In this document: in pieces, positions 17,058 through 25,909 of the stretch
Position numbering within the stretch: position 1 is the stretch's first letter
Layout: every line of letters starts with the position of its first letter
Assembly: GCF_003583985.1 (NCBI RefSeq)
Contig: NZ_QXML01000004.1
Span: 186,001-250,000 of the forward strand
Length of the DNA stretch: 64,000 nt
Source: Algoriphagus lacus
GTDB lineage: Bacteria > Bacteroidota > Bacteroidia > Cytophagales > Cyclobacteriaceae
Direction: 5' to 3'
Position numbers and translations under genes: made by a program
Notes under the pieces: model-generated
What the model saw: the letters and a program-made list of their open reading frames with translations, nothing else
Told to the model about the DNA's origin: nothing
Database searches by the model: none

Positions 17058-17753
17058 ATGAGAAAAAATAACCAGTACTTTGCCCGAAGAATTCACCGGT
17101 TTTTGGGCGTTTTTATTGGAATCCAATTCTTTTTCTGGACGGTTTCTGGCTTGTATTTCTCCTGGACAGATATCGATGAAATCCACGGGGATCACTTCCA
17201 TCAGGACCACATGATGCACGTGACCGCCAGTAATCTGGTAGATCCTGCTAGTTTGGATTCCACCTTGGAAATTTCAACCCTGGAGTTACGATTCGTGAAT
17301 CATCAGCCCTATTACTGGGTAAACCAAAGCCAGCTTTTCCACGCCCAAACAGGAAAAGCCAAAGGGGAAATCACAGAAGAGGAGGCCAAGGCAATTGCCA
17401 AGATTTACATCAAAGAAGACTTGCAGATCAAGTCAGTGGAGTATCTCACCGAAACAGGGAATCACCATGAATTTCGGGGAAGGCCTCTTCCTGCTTGGGC
17501 AGTAAACTTTGACCATCCGGAAAATCTGACGGCCTATATTGATGCAAAAAGCGGGAGTTTTGAACGTGTTCGGCACCGCAGCTGGAGATGGTTTGATGCT
17601 CTTTGGATGTTTCACACGATGGATTATGCCGGTCGGGACAATTTCAACAACCTCCTGTTGAGGGCTTTTTCCCTGTTTGGACTGGCTACAATAGCCTCGG
17701 GTTTTACGCTGTTTTTCATGACTATGAAAAAAACAGGATCTGTAAAAAAATAA
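17058..17753 (+). CDS. PepSY-type membrane protein, His/Met-rich
   Basis: The 231-residue protein has a first membrane span at about residues 15-36 and a last one at about 202-224, flanking a periplasmic region with a PepSY-like core (GKAKGEITEEEAKAIAKIYI). Right after the first span, residues 43-54 (HGDHFHQDHMMH) contain five His and two Met, a likely metal-binding patch. Such PepSY-associated transmembrane proteins accompany copper and iron loci. The motif RIHRFLGVFIG at the start is typical. It closes the copper cluster on the plus strand, 34 bases after the CHY gene. An electron-transfer or metal-reductase role is possible but unproven. Confidence 0.75.
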   Translation: MRKNNQYFARRIHRFLGVFIGIQFFFWTVSGLYFSWTDIDEIHGDHFHQDHMMHVTASNLVDPASLDSTLEISTLELRFVNHQPYYWVNQSQLFHAQTGKAKGEITEEEAKAIAKIYIKEDLQIKSVEYLTETGNHHEFRGRPLPAWAVNFDHPENLTAYIDAKSGSFERVRHRSWRWFDALWMFHTMDYAGRDNFNNLLLRAFSLFGLATIASGFTLFFMTMKKTGSVKK

Positions 17754-17773
17754 GTGTTTAGCATTTTATGCTT

Positions 17774-17838
17774 CTTCTCGAGAAGCTGCATAGTTCATTT
17801 CCTACACACCTTTTCCGAAGTTTGAAACTTTGGAAAAG
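17774..17838. terminator. Palindromes between convergent genes
   Basis: CTTCTCGAGAAG (17774-17785) is a perfect 12-bp palindrome. At 17810-17838, CTTTTCC g AAGTTT g AAACTT t GGAAAAG is a 29-base near-perfect palindrome. The two lie between the convergent PepSY and arfB genes. The longer one may be a bidirectional transcription stop, though it lacks a clean T tract. Confidence 0.4.
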
Positions 17839-17853
17839 TTTGGGTCATTTCGT

Positions 17854-18273
17854 TTACTCCTTCCACTTCCGATTCGCCTTTTTTTCTGCCTGGACTTTCT
17901 TGGATTTGAGACGGTCTTCGACTGCACCTTTACTTGGTTTGGTTGCCTTCCGGATTTTCTTTTTGTGAAAAGACGTTTTCAGAAGGTCGTAAAATTTCCT
18001 GATCACGAGTTCTTTATTCTGAATCTGAGATCGCTTTTCCTGGCAGGAAAGATGCAGATTTCCTTCTTGATCAATTTTGTTGGCGGCTTTTTGAAGCAAA
18101 GTCAATTTTTCCTCTTCACTCAAAACCAAGGAATTATTCACATTAAAACTGAGCTGGACCTTAGTCTCCACTTTGTTGACATTCTGACCACCCGGACCGC
18201 TACTTCTGGCAGTTTGGAATTCCAATTCGGATAAAAAAGCTCCAGTTTGGATGCGGGATTGTAGGGAGAACAT
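17854..18273 (-). CDS. arfB: Peptidyl-tRNA hydrolase ArfB (ribosome rescue)
   Basis: The 139-residue protein carries the class-I release-factor GGQ signature in SSGPGGQNVNKVETKVQL (about residues 25-42) and a lysine-rich C-terminal tail (KKKIRKATKPSKG and KKVQAEKKANRKWKE). This is the layout of ArfB/YaeJ, which enters the mRNA channel of stalled ribosomes with its tail and hydrolyses peptidyl-tRNA. The length agrees with the family (about 140). There is no codon-recognition domain, so it is not a true release factor. It is a single gene, convergent with the copper cluster and divergent from mnmA. Confidence 0.92.
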   Translation of the reverse strand: MFSLQSRIQTGAFLSELEFQTARSSGPGGQNVNKVETKVQLSFNVNNSLVLSEEEKLTLLQKAANKIDQEGNLHLSCQEKRSQIQNKELVIRKFYDLLKTSFHKKKIRKATKPSKGAVEDRLKSKKVQAEKKANRKWKE

Positions 18274-18276
18274 AGG

Positions 18277-18345
18277 ATTGGAAAATTTGAAGGTTACAAA
18301 AATTGGAAAATCATACTAAGGACTAACCTCAATCAATTTTCCAAT
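18277..18345. repeat. Inverted repeat in the arfB-mnmA intergenic region
   Basis: ATTGGAAAATT (18277-18287) and AATTTTCCAAT (18335-18345) are perfect inverted arms; ATTGGAAAAT also recurs directly at 18302-18311. The following bases repeat CAATTTTTC and CAATCTTTC words up to 18380. This resembles low-complexity intergenic repeat DNA rather than a regulatory site, although the mnmA promoter must lie within or next to it. Confidence 0.4.
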
Positions 18346-18461
18346 GTTACAATTTTTCAATCTTTCAATTACCCAATTCTCTACCTTCACGAACTTATTG
18401 AAACCAAATCGACGTTTCCATCCCGTAACCTAATGGACCTTGAATCCATTATCTATTACTT

Positions 18462-19673
18462 ATGCGAACAAAACCTAGAGTAGTCGTCGGCCTCTCCGGA
18501 GGGGTTGACAGCAGCGTTGCCGCCCATTTGCTGATCGAGCAAGGATATGAAGTCATCGGAATGTTTATGAAAAACTGGCACGATGAATCCGTAACAATCT
18601 CCAACGAATGCCCCTGGATGGAGGACTCCACCGATGCCATGCTGGTAGCGGAAAAACTGGGAATCCCCTTTCAGGCCATCGATCTCAGTGAAGAATACCG
18701 CGAACGCATCGTGGATTACATGTTTGCTGAATACGAAGCTGGCCGAACTCCCAACCCTGACATTCTTTGCAACAGAGAAATCAAATTTGATATTTTCCTC
18801 AAAGCCGCCCAAAAACTCAAGGCTGACTTTGTAGCTACCGGTCATTATTGTCAAAAAGGTGAAATCGAGGTAGATGGAAAGCCCGTGTACCAGCTTTTGG
18901 CCGGAGCTGATCCCAATAAGGATCAAAGCTATTTCCTCTGTCAGCTTTCTCAAGAACAACTGGCAAAGGCATTATTTCCAATTGGCCATTTGCAAAAACC
19001 GGAAGTCCGAAGAATCGCCAAGGAAGCAGACTTGATTACAGCCGACAAAAAGGATTCTCAGGGGCTATGCTTTATCGGAAAGGTGCGCTTACCGGAGTTT
19101 CTACAGCAGCAACTCAAGCCCAAAAAAGGCAAAATCATCCAAATCCCGGAGAATCTGGAAGTTTATTACAACGTTCAGATACCGGCAGGAATAGCGCCAG
19201 AAGACTGGGATGAGGAGATTTTGGATGCTGTTTCTCTACCAATTCATTACACACCAAATCAAGGAAAAGTACTCGGAGAGCACACCGGAGCGCATTATTT
19301 TACTGTTGGCCAACGGAAAGGTTTACAGGTGGGCGGGACAGGAAAGCCGCTATTTGTAATTTCCACCGATACCAAAGAAAATGTGATTTACACGGGTTTG
19401 GGTGAAGACCATCCGGGATTGCTGAGAAATGCGCTATTCGTGAAATCGGATCAGATCCACTGGATTCGGGAGGATCTGGCCCTTAAACCCGGAGAATCTG
19501 CTCGGTATCAGGCCCGTATTCGATATAGACAGCCCTTGAGCGGTGCTACCTTGATCCGGAAAGAAAAAGGGCTTTATGTTCTATTTGACCAACCCCAAAA
19601 AGGAATTGCTTCCGGTCAGTTTGTGGCTTGGCATCAGGGTGAGGAATGCATCGGTTCCGGGACTATCTTTTAA
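18462..19673 (+). CDS. mnmA: tRNA 2-thiouridylase MnmA
   Basis: The 403-residue enzyme thiolates U34 in tRNAs for Glu, Gln and Lys. The PP-loop [15 protein letters not shown] is at about residues 9-23. The two catalytic cysteines are in [12 protein letters not shown] (about 97-108) and [11 protein letters not shown] (about 200-210). Other family features are FVATGHYC and [15 protein letters not shown]. An inserted stretch of about 30 residues (around 220-255, [20 protein letters not shown]) between the catalytic and central domains makes it longer than the 360-370 of E. coli. The ATG at 18462 fits the family N-terminus. The gene appears monocistronic or shares a transcript with the pseudouridine synthase. 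Confidence 0.95.
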   Translation: MRTKPRVVVGLSGGVDSSVAAHLLIEQGYEVIGMFMKNWHDESVTISNECPWMEDSTDAMLVAEKLGIPFQAIDLSEEYRERIVDYMFAEYEAGRTPNPDILCNREIKFDIFLKAAQKLKADFVATGHYCQKGEIEVDGKPVYQLLAGADPNKDQSYFLCQLSQEQLAKALFPIGHLQKPEVRRIAKEADLITADKKDSQGLCFIGKVRLPEFLQQQLKPKKGKIIQIPENLEVYYNVQIPAGIAPEDWDEEILDAVSLPIHYTPNQGKVLGEHTGAHYFTVGQRKGLQVGGTGKPLFVISTDTKENVIYTGLGEDHPGLLRNALFVKSDQIHWIREDLALKPGESARYQARIRYRQPLSGATLIRKEKGLYVLFDQPQKGIASGQFVAWHQGEECIGSGTIF

Positions 19674-19774
19674 TTTAACTCAGCATAATCAGAGATAAGG
19701 AGGATTTCCGCGATTGGGACTAAGTTTCATTCAACCTCTCTATTGCTTTCGGTGAACTCCGTGGTGGAAAAAAC

Positions 19775-20491
19775 ATGCTAAACATCCTTTTTGAAGACGA
19801 ATACCTTGTAATCATCGACAAGCCTGCGGGCTTACTGGTACACCGTACCAGGCAGGCCTTTGGGGAGTCGGATTGCGCCTTGCAATTCCTAAGAGATCAG
19901 ATTGGGTCCTGGGTTTCGCCTGTCCATCGATTGGACCGAGCTACCAGCGGTATTTTGCTTTTCGCAAAGCAGGAAGAAATTCTTCCTGCCTTGAAAAATC
20001 AGTTTATGGATCGATCTGTCCAAAAGTCATACCTCACGATTGCCCGCGGGATTCCCCAGGAAAAAACCGGATTGATTGACCACCCCTTGCATAGCGAGCG
20101 CTCGGGAAAACTACAGGAAGCTCAAACCAGTTTCAGCGTAGTAGCCCAATCCGAAATACCCTATAATTCAACTGGAAGGTATCCTACGAGTAGGTACAGC
20201 CTTCTTAAAATCGACCTTCATACAGGACGAACTCATCAAATTCGGAGGCATTTGGCACATATCAGGCACTACATCATTGGGGACAAAAAACACGGAGATA
20301 ACAAGCAAAACATTTTCTTCGAAAACCAATTTGGATTGAAGAATCTATTGCTGCATGCTTACCACTTGGAATTCAAACATCCGGTCACTACTGAAATACT
20401 AAACTTAACCTGTCCGATTCCAGTACATTTCCATTCAATCATGCAGGAATTGGGCTGGCAATCGGATGAAATCCTGAAAGACAGGATTTGA
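19775..20491 (+). CDS. truC: tRNA pseudouridine synthase, TruC-like
   Basis: The 238-residue protein is an RluA-type pseudouridine synthase without an S4 domain. The catalytic motif HRLDRATSGILLFAK (about residues 51-65) contains the aspartate nucleophile, and LHTGRTHQIRRHLAH (about 149-163) is the second family signature. The stretch YIIGDKKHGDNKQN is characteristic of TruC, which makes pseudouridine at position 65 of some tRNAs. Target specificity is inferred from that stretch and from the small size. It lies about 100 bases after mnmA, another tRNA-modifying gene, on the same strand. Confidence 0.85.
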   Translation: MLNILFEDEYLVIIDKPAGLLVHRTRQAFGESDCALQFLRDQIGSWVSPVHRLDRATSGILLFAKQEEILPALKNQFMDRSVQKSYLTIARGIPQEKTGLIDHPLHSERSGKLQEAQTSFSVVAQSEIPYNSTGRYPTSRYSLLKIDLHTGRTHQIRRHLAHIRHYIIGDKKHGDNKQNIFFENQFGLKNLLLHAYHLEFKHPVTTEILNLTCPIPVHFHSIMQELGWQSDEILKDRI

Positions 20492-20534
20492 AATCAGGAT
20501 TTTCACCTATTTTCCCAACGAAACTAATTACCCC

Positions 20535-22001
20535 ATGAACAAACCGACTTTATCCTTGGGCTTATTGCTCATTGCAGGTTCTTTTGCCAATGCCCAAAAA
20601 CAGGACATTGAAAAGAACTTTAACAGTAAAGAAGCCATTTCCAATTTCACTTATCTCGCATCCGATGAACTTAAGGGAAGAGATCCTGCTAGACCAGATG
20701 TGAAATTGACTTACACGTTTCTCGCAGATCAACTTCAAAAATCCGGAGCAAAGCCAATTCCCGGAGCCGATGGGTTTTACCAGAATATTCCGTTCAGGCT
20801 TTCTGCACCGCCCAAATCAGGAACCATAAAAATGGGTGGTATGGAGTTTAAGCAGGGACAAAATATGTTGGTTTTGGACGGAAAGTCCTTCTCTGGAACC
20901 TATGAGTTGGTGGATGTAGGATTTGGAATGGCAGCAGACTTTGCAGGAAAAGACTTGAAAGGAAAAATTGCTGTTACCAACGCCGGTGCTCCAAATAAGC
21001 TCAGTCCAAACCAACTTTTTTCCGAAGGAAGAGAAAAAACTGCCCGAGCAAAAGAAGCAAGTGCGGTGGCTTTGATTGAACGGTTTAATGTTCCCTCAGT
21101 TCCATGGCAATTGGTTTCCGGTTTTTTGAACCGAACCCAAATGAGTGTTAGCCAAGGTGCTACGAGTGACCTTCCCTACGTTTGGATTGAGGATCTGAAA
21201 AATCAAATGACCGGCGATAAGCTAAAATCAGCTGAAGTTTCAGTAGAAGGAAAAGTAAATTCGACCGTTGAAGGCAAAAATGTACTGGCTTGGATCGAAG
21301 GAACCGATCCGGTTTTAAAAAATGAATACATCATGCTTTCCGCCCATTACGACCATGTGGGAGTAGGTACTCCGGATGCAGAGGGAGATTCCATTTACAA
21401 CGGTGCCCGTGACAATGCTGTCGGAGCTGTGGCAGTGATCAATGCCGCCAAATACTTTGCGAAAAATCCTCCGAAACGATCTGTACTGATCGCTCTTTGG
21501 ACCGCAGAGGAAAAAGGATTATTGGGAAGTGGCTATTTTGCAAACAATCCATTGGTTCCATTGAATCAAATCGTTTACAATCTGAATATTGACAATGCCG
21601 GCTACAATGACACCTCAATCATTACAGTTATCGGGTTGGGAAGAACCAGCGCTGATTTTTTGATCAACGAAGCCGTAGCAGAATTTGGGTTAACTGCCAA
21701 ATCTGACCCATCTCCTGAGCAAGGACTTTACGACCGCTCTGACAATGTGAACTTTGCCCGAAAGGGTATCCCTGCTCCTAGTTTCACCTTGGGCTTTACA
21801 GCTTTTGATGACAAAATCAACCAGTATTACCACAAAGCTGCCGATGAGGTGGAAAGCTTTGATCTGGATTATGCTCAGGTTTATTGGAAGTCCTACATCC
21901 TTTCCGCTCAGAAAATTGCCAATTGGAGCCAAAGACCTACCTGGGCAGCTGGTGACAAATACGAAGAGGTAAGCAAAGGTCTTTATGGAACAAAAGAATA
22001 A
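20535..22001 (+). CDS. Secreted M28 metallopeptidase with PA domain
   Basis: The 488-residue protein has a signal peptide (cleavage near ANAQ at about residue 21). A protease-associated region spans about 100-250. The M28 catalytic core follows, with likely zinc ligands and base in SAHYDHVG, NGARDNAVGA, TAEEKGLLGSG, NIDNAG and QYYHKAADE, so all five positions appear intact. It should be a zinc aminopeptidase acting in the periplasm or outside. The start at 20535 follows a normal spacer and places the signal peptide correctly. It ends at a strong bidirectional terminator facing the convergent nucleoside transporter. Confidence 0.9.
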   Translation: MNKPTLSLGLLLIAGSFANAQKQDIEKNFNSKEAISNFTYLASDELKGRDPARPDVKLTYTFLADQLQKSGAKPIPGADGFYQNIPFRLSAPPKSGTIKMGGMEFKQGQNMLVLDGKSFSGTYELVDVGFGMAADFAGKDLKGKIAVTNAGAPNKLSPNQLFSEGREKTARAKEASAVALIERFNVPSVPWQLVSGFLNRTQMSVSQGATSDLPYVWIEDLKNQMTGDKLKSAEVSVEGKVNSTVEGKNVLAWIEGTDPVLKNEYIMLSAHYDHVGVGTPDAEGDSIYNGARDNAVGAVAVINAAKYFAKNPPKRSVLIALWTAEEKGLLGSGYFANNPLVPLNQIVYNLNIDNAGYNDTSIITVIGLGRTSADFLINEAVAEFGLTAKSDPSPEQGLYDRSDNVNFARKGIPAPSFTLGFTAFDDKINQYYHKAADEVESFDLDYAQVYWKSYILSAQKIANWSQRPTWAAGDKYEEVSKGLYGTKE

Positions 22002-22034
22002 ATCTTAGAAATAAGAATTTAGAAAAATCATAAA

Positions 22035-22068
22035 AAAAGCCCGATTTCTTAATGGAAATCGGGCTTTT
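22035..22068. terminator. Bidirectional terminator, M28 and nupC
   Basis: AAAAGCCCGATTTC (22035-22048) and GAAATCGGGCTTTT (22055-22068) form a perfect 14-bp stem with a 6-base loop and A/T runs on both sides. It can end the M28 gene and the convergent nucleoside transporter gene. Confidence 0.92.
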
Positions 22069-22122
22069 CGTTTTTCAACCTTACTACTTCAGAATTGAGC
22101 TCTAAGGTCTCCGATCTAAATT

Positions 22123-23406
22123 CTAATACAGCATCCCCGCAACTGTCGCCGTCATTAAACAGGCTAAAGAGGCTGCAGCCAAAGCCTTGAAACCTAAACG
22201 GCTAAGATTACCCTGTTGATTTGGTGCAACGATAGAGATTCCTCCTAGTTGAATGGCGATCGAACTGAAGTTGGAAAATCCGCAAAGCGCATAAGTGGCA
22301 ATTACAATCGATTTTGGACTGATTGAAGCTGCCTCTTTCATATCCGCTAAACTTAAATATGCAACAAATTCGTTGATAACAGTTTTCTGCCCAAGCAAAC
22401 TACCAACCTGAAGTGTATCAACCCATTCCACACCGATTATCCAAGCAAAAGCACGAAACATCTGTCCAAACAAATATTCCAAAGAAAAACCTTTGAATTG
22501 TCCACCGGTGGAGCTTTCCACCCAGGCATTGAGGCCTGTATACTCACCAATCAATCCGCTGAGTCCAAAGTTGATTGCAGCGATGACCGCAATAAAGGCA
22601 AGAAGCATCCCTCCTACATTCAAGGCTAGTTTCAAGCCTTCTGCTGCACCGATCGACATGGCGTCGATCAGGTTCACGCCCATCGCTTCCTTATTTACTT
22701 CCAGTTTATCCTGCTTGATTTCCTTTTCTGTTTCAGGGATGAACATCTTGGACATTACAATGGCGCCGGGTGCATTCATAATACTGGCACCTAGAAGGTA
22801 AGCTGCAAATTTGCTTTGCTCCTCCATACTATCCCCACCTAAAAAAGCAACATACCCAGCCAAAACTCCTCCGGCAATTGTAGCCATGCCACCTGTCATC
22901 AGGCACATCAACTCGGATTTACTCATTTGGGGAATGAATGGTCTTACCAATAATGGGGCTTCAGTCTGACCCAGGAAGATATTTCCTGCTGCAGAAAGTG
23001 ACTCCGGACCGGAAAGTCGCATGGTCCGTGCCATCACCCAGGCAATCCCAAATACTACTTTTTGCAGAATCCCCAAGTAATACAAGCCAGCGGATACGGT
23101 GGAAAAGAATATTATGGTAGGAAGAACCTTGAATGCGAAAATGAATCCAAAACTGTCTCCGGCCAAATCGCCAAAAATGAAGGTGGCACCTGCGCCGCTG
23201 AAACTGAGAAACTTTACAAATCCCTCAGAAAGCAATTCAAATCCCATCCGGACAAATTCGACTTTGGTGATTAAAAAACCGAAAACCAGTTGTAGGGCGA
23301 TCCCTATCCCGACCAATCTCCAATCTATTCTCCTTTTATTATTTGAAAAAATATATGCCACCAGTACTATGACGGCCAAACCTAAAGCACCTCTCAAATA
23401 TTCCAT
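22123..23406 (-). CDS. nupC: Concentrative nucleoside transporter (NupC/CNT)
   Basis: The 427-residue inner-membrane protein contains the CNT nucleoside-binding motifs NIFLGQTEAPLLVRPF (about residues 142-157) and TVINEFVAYLSL (about 345-356). It has the N-terminal helices (MEYLRGALGLAVIVL, IDWRLVGIGIALQLVFG) and the glycine-rich re-entrant segments expected in the family. It would import nucleosides with Na+ or H+. I start at the ATG at 23406, not the TTG at 23415. A charged insert (EIKQDKLEVNKEAMG) lies between central helices. It follows the bfn gene on the same strand, but a terminator at 23454-23484 separates them. Confidence 0.93.
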   Translation of the reverse strand: MEYLRGALGLAVIVLVAYIFSNNKRRIDWRLVGIGIALQLVFGFLITKVEFVRMGFELLSEGFVKFLSFSGAGATFIFGDLAGDSFGFIFAFKVLPTIIFFSTVSAGLYYLGILQKVVFGIAWVMARTMRLSGPESLSAAGNIFLGQTEAPLLVRPFIPQMSKSELMCLMTGGMATIAGGVLAGYVAFLGGDSMEEQSKFAAYLLGASIMNAPGAIVMSKMFIPETEKEIKQDKLEVNKEAMGVNLIDAMSIGAAEGLKLALNVGGMLLAFIAVIAAINFGLSGLIGEYTGLNAWVESSTGGQFKGFSLEYLFGQMFRAFAWIIGVEWVDTLQVGSLLGQKTVINEFVAYLSLADMKEAASISPKSIVIATYALCGFSNFSSIAIQLGGISIVAPNQQGNLSRLGFKALAAASLACLMTATVAGMLY

Positions 23407-23453
23407 GCAAAGCAATTTATTGAAGGGCTAAAAATAGGCCAAAGGCAGGCAAG

Positions 23454-23484
23454 AAAAAAGCCCCGAATTTGGATTCGAGGCCTT
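23454..23484 (-). terminator. Terminator after bfn on the minus strand
   Basis: Read on the minus strand, GCCTCGAAT CCAA ATTCGGGGC is a 9-bp stem with one mismatch, followed by six T. It should end the etfB-etfA-bfn transcript. Confidence 0.85.
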
Positions 23485-23488
23485 GTTT

Positions 23489-24088
23489 CTAGTTTCTCTT
23501 GTTTATTTCGTCCCGGATTCGGGCGGCTCTTTCGTAATCTTCGTTGTTGATCGCTTTTTCCAGCATCTGATTCAATTTATCCAAACTGAAATCTTTTAGC
23601 GAACCTTCCTTCTTTGGAGCAAGTTTTGGCTGGGAAGACTTTTCCTCTTTTTTACTTTCCTGCTTTTTATCCTCCTCAGTGAATTCTATGGCAGCCTCTG
23701 ACATTACTTTCTCCGCACAGAAAATAGGCGCTGTAAATCTTACTGCAATAGCTATCGCATCCGAAGGCCTACTGTCAATTTCAACTTCTGCAAAACTGCT
23801 TTTACAATGGATTTTGGCATAAAAGACTCCCTCCTTCATATCTGAGATGACAATTCGGTCAATTTCAAACTTGAAGCTATCAGCAAATGATCTAAACAAA
23901 TCATGCGTCATAGGTCTGTTGGGAATGATTTTTTCGATCTCGATGGCAATCGCCTGAGCTTCAAACATCCCAATGACAATAGGTAATCTTCTGCTTCCTT
24001 CCACCTCTCCCATTACCAGGGTAAATGACCCTGATTGAGAGTGGTTGGATGAGAGCCCCAAAATTTCCAGTTCTACGAGTTTTTCCAC
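23489..24088 (-). CDS. Bifunctional nuclease-family protein with UVR tail
   Basis: The 199-residue protein has a BFN domain (DUF151) at about residues 1-135, shown by LPIVIGMFEAQAIAIEIE, MTHDLF and the conserved RPSDAIAIAVR. A charged Lys/Glu linker (about 140-165) leads to a UVR-type helical hairpin at the end (LEKAINNEDYERAARIRDEI). BFN proteins have been described as nucleases in plants and archaea; activity in Bacteroidota is unproven. The start is GTG at 24088 because no ATG precedes it in range. It begins five bases after the etfA stop, so it is co-transcribed with etfBA. I have seen this linkage in related genomes but cannot explain it functionally. Confidence 0.85.
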   Translation of the reverse strand: MEKLVELEILGLSSNHSQSGSFTLVMGEVEGSRRLPIVIGMFEAQAIAIEIEKIIPNRPMTHDLFRSFADSFKFEIDRIVISDMKEGVFYAKIHCKSSFAEVEIDSRPSDAIAIAVRFTAPIFCAEKVMSEAAIEFTEEDKKQESKKEEKSSQPKLAPKKEGSLKDFSLDKLNQMLEKAINNEDYERAARIRDEINKRN

Positions 24089-24093
24089 AAAAA

Positions 24094-25062
24094 TTAAAGT
24101 TCTGCTTTAAGCGCCTCCGTTAGTTTTGGTAATACCTCAAAAGCATCTCCCACAATCCCGTAATCGGCAGCTTTGAAAAATGGCGCCTCAGGGTCTTTAT
24201 TAATAACCACGATGCATTTTGATGAATTGACCCCTGCAAGATGTTGAATCGCTCCTGAAATTCCTACCGCCACATACAAACTTGGCGCAACTTTTACACC
24301 TGTTTGACCTACGTGCTCATGATGAGGTCTCCAACCTATATCTGATACCGGTTTGGAACAGCCTGTTGCGGCACCGAGAACCTTAGCCAGATTTTCAATC
24401 ATTCCCCAGTTTTCCGGACCTTTCATTCCTCGACCACCAGAAACGACGATATCAGCCTCAGGAAGCAGGATTTCTCCCGTTGCTCTTTCGGTTGAAGTGA
24501 TTTTGGAAGCAAAATCCGAATCAGAAAGATTTACTGAGAATGCTTCCACAGAAGCATTTGCACCATCGGTCTTTAAGTCTACGGCATTTTTCTTTACCGC
24601 AAGAATCTTATTTTCAGTGGTGACTTTTGTTTCAGCAAAAGCCTTTCCTGTGTAGATGCTTCGCTTGACCACATACCCATTATCGGTGTTAGGCAACTCA
24701 ATCACATTGGAAACCAATCCCGCGTTCAATTTGATCGCCAGCCGTGCTGCTACTGCATCACCAAGAGAGGATTTGGCCAAAACCAAAGTTTTAGCTCCAA
24801 CAGATTTGAAAGCTTGAGCTACAGCAGCTGCATGAGCTTGAATGACTCCGTCGTTTAACCGGGAATCGGAAGCATGCAATACTTTCGCCGCTCCGGCTTT
24901 TCCAACAGAAGCCAATTCGCCTGAATCAACTGTACCCAAAGCCACAGCGATAACTTCACCTTCCCGGGTCTTTGCTGAAAGTTCTTTTGCAAAGGAAACA
25001 GCCTCAAGACTGGTCTTTTTTACTTTTCCCTCTGCATGCTCGATATATACTAAAATAGACAT
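24094..25062 (-). CDS. etfA: Electron transfer flavoprotein alpha subunit
   Basis: The 322-residue FAD-binding subunit takes electrons from acyl-CoA dehydrogenases and passes them to ETF-quinone oxidoreductase. The C-terminal FAD domain contains the signature DIVVSGGRGMKGPENW (about residues 207-222). It continues through GWRPHHEHVGQTGVKVAPSLY, the AVGISGAIQHLAG segment and INKDPEAPFFKAADYGIVGD, all strongly conserved in ETF alpha. The N-terminal domain (residues 1-190) is the usual fold shared with the beta subunit. It starts 35 bases after etfB and shares its transcript. Confidence 0.96.
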   Translation of the reverse strand: MSILVYIEHAEGKVKKTSLEAVSFAKELSAKTREGEVIAVALGTVDSGELASVGKAGAAKVLHASDSRLNDGVIQAHAAAVAQAFKSVGAKTLVLAKSSLGDAVAARLAIKLNAGLVSNVIELPNTDNGYVVKRSIYTGKAFAETKVTTENKILAVKKNAVDLKTDGANASVEAFSVNLSDSDFASKITSTERATGEILLPEADIVVSGGRGMKGPENWGMIENLAKVLGAATGCSKPVSDIGWRPHHEHVGQTGVKVAPSLYVAVGISGAIQHLAGVNSSKCIVVINKDPEAPFFKAADYGIVGDAFEVLPKLTEALKAEL

Positions 25063-25097
25063 AAATTCTTGATTTAATGAGATTTACCAAAGATTGA

Positions 25098-25835
25098 TTA
25101 AAGTACCTTAGCTTCGTTTTTAAGCAATTTTACCAACTCACCAACATTGTCTTTGTCGACAAGCTTAACCGACCCTTTTGCAGGAGGAAGTTGGTAGCTG
25201 GAAGCTTCGGCCTGCGTTTCCTGAGAGACAGGTTCCACCACCTTCAAAGGCTTGGTTCGGGCAGACATGATACCTCTCATGTTTGGAATTTTCCATTCTG
25301 CAATGGGTTCTTGGCACCCAGCAATCAGTGGCAGCTGAGCTTCTACATATTCTTTTCCCCCCTCAATTTCTCTGGCCATTTTCACCTTGGATCCTTCTAC
25401 CTCCAATTTCATAACAGGTGAAAAAGAAGGCATTCCAAGCAATTCACCAACCATTCCATGAACCATTCCTCCATTGAAATCGATGGACTCACGTCCCATC
25501 AGAATCAAATCATAACCACCTTCTTTGGCATAATGGGCTATTTGGGTAGCCACAAAAAAGGAATCTTTTGGAAAAGAATTTACCCGAATTGCATCATCTG
25601 CACCAATAGCGAGTGATTTTCTTAAAGTCGGTTCAGTTTCGGCTTCTCCTACATTAATCGCAGTCAATGTGCCTCCAGTTTGATCTCTAAGTTCTACAGC
25701 TCGGGCCAAAGCGTAATCGTCATAGGGTCCGATGATGTATTGCACTCCTGTGGTATCAAACTTGGTATTGTTGGCAGTAAACTGAATCTTGGAAGTCGTA
25801 TCCGGCACGTGGGTGATACAAACAAGAATCTTCAT
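25098..25835 (-). CDS. etfB: Electron transfer flavoprotein beta subunit
   Basis: The 245-residue protein begins MKILVCITHVPDTTSKI, the typical ETF-beta opening. It contains NPYD-like GPYDDYALARAVELRD and the AMP-binding/recognition region LMGRESIDFNGGMVHGMVGELLG (about residues 117-139). With EtfA it forms the soluble dimer that carries electrons from fatty-acid and amino-acid oxidation to the quinone pool. It is first in the minus-strand operon etfB-etfA-bfn. Its promoter lies in the 74 bases shared with the divergent TPR gene. Confidence 0.96.
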   Translation of the reverse strand: MKILVCITHVPDTTSKIQFTANNTKFDTTGVQYIIGPYDDYALARAVELRDQTGGTLTAINVGEAETEPTLRKSLAIGADDAIRVNSFPKDSFFVATQIAHYAKEGGYDLILMGRESIDFNGGMVHGMVGELLGMPSFSPVMKLEVEGSKVKMAREIEGGKEYVEAQLPLIAGCQEPIAEWKIPNMRGIMSARTKPLKVVEPVSQETQAEASSYQLPPAKGSVKLVDKDNVGELVKLLKNEAKVL

Positions 25836-25909
25836 TGGTTTAGAGTTAGATTATTTTAGATTTATTTTGCGTGAAAATAACAGGCTACCTTTAATTAAAA
25901 AAACAATTC

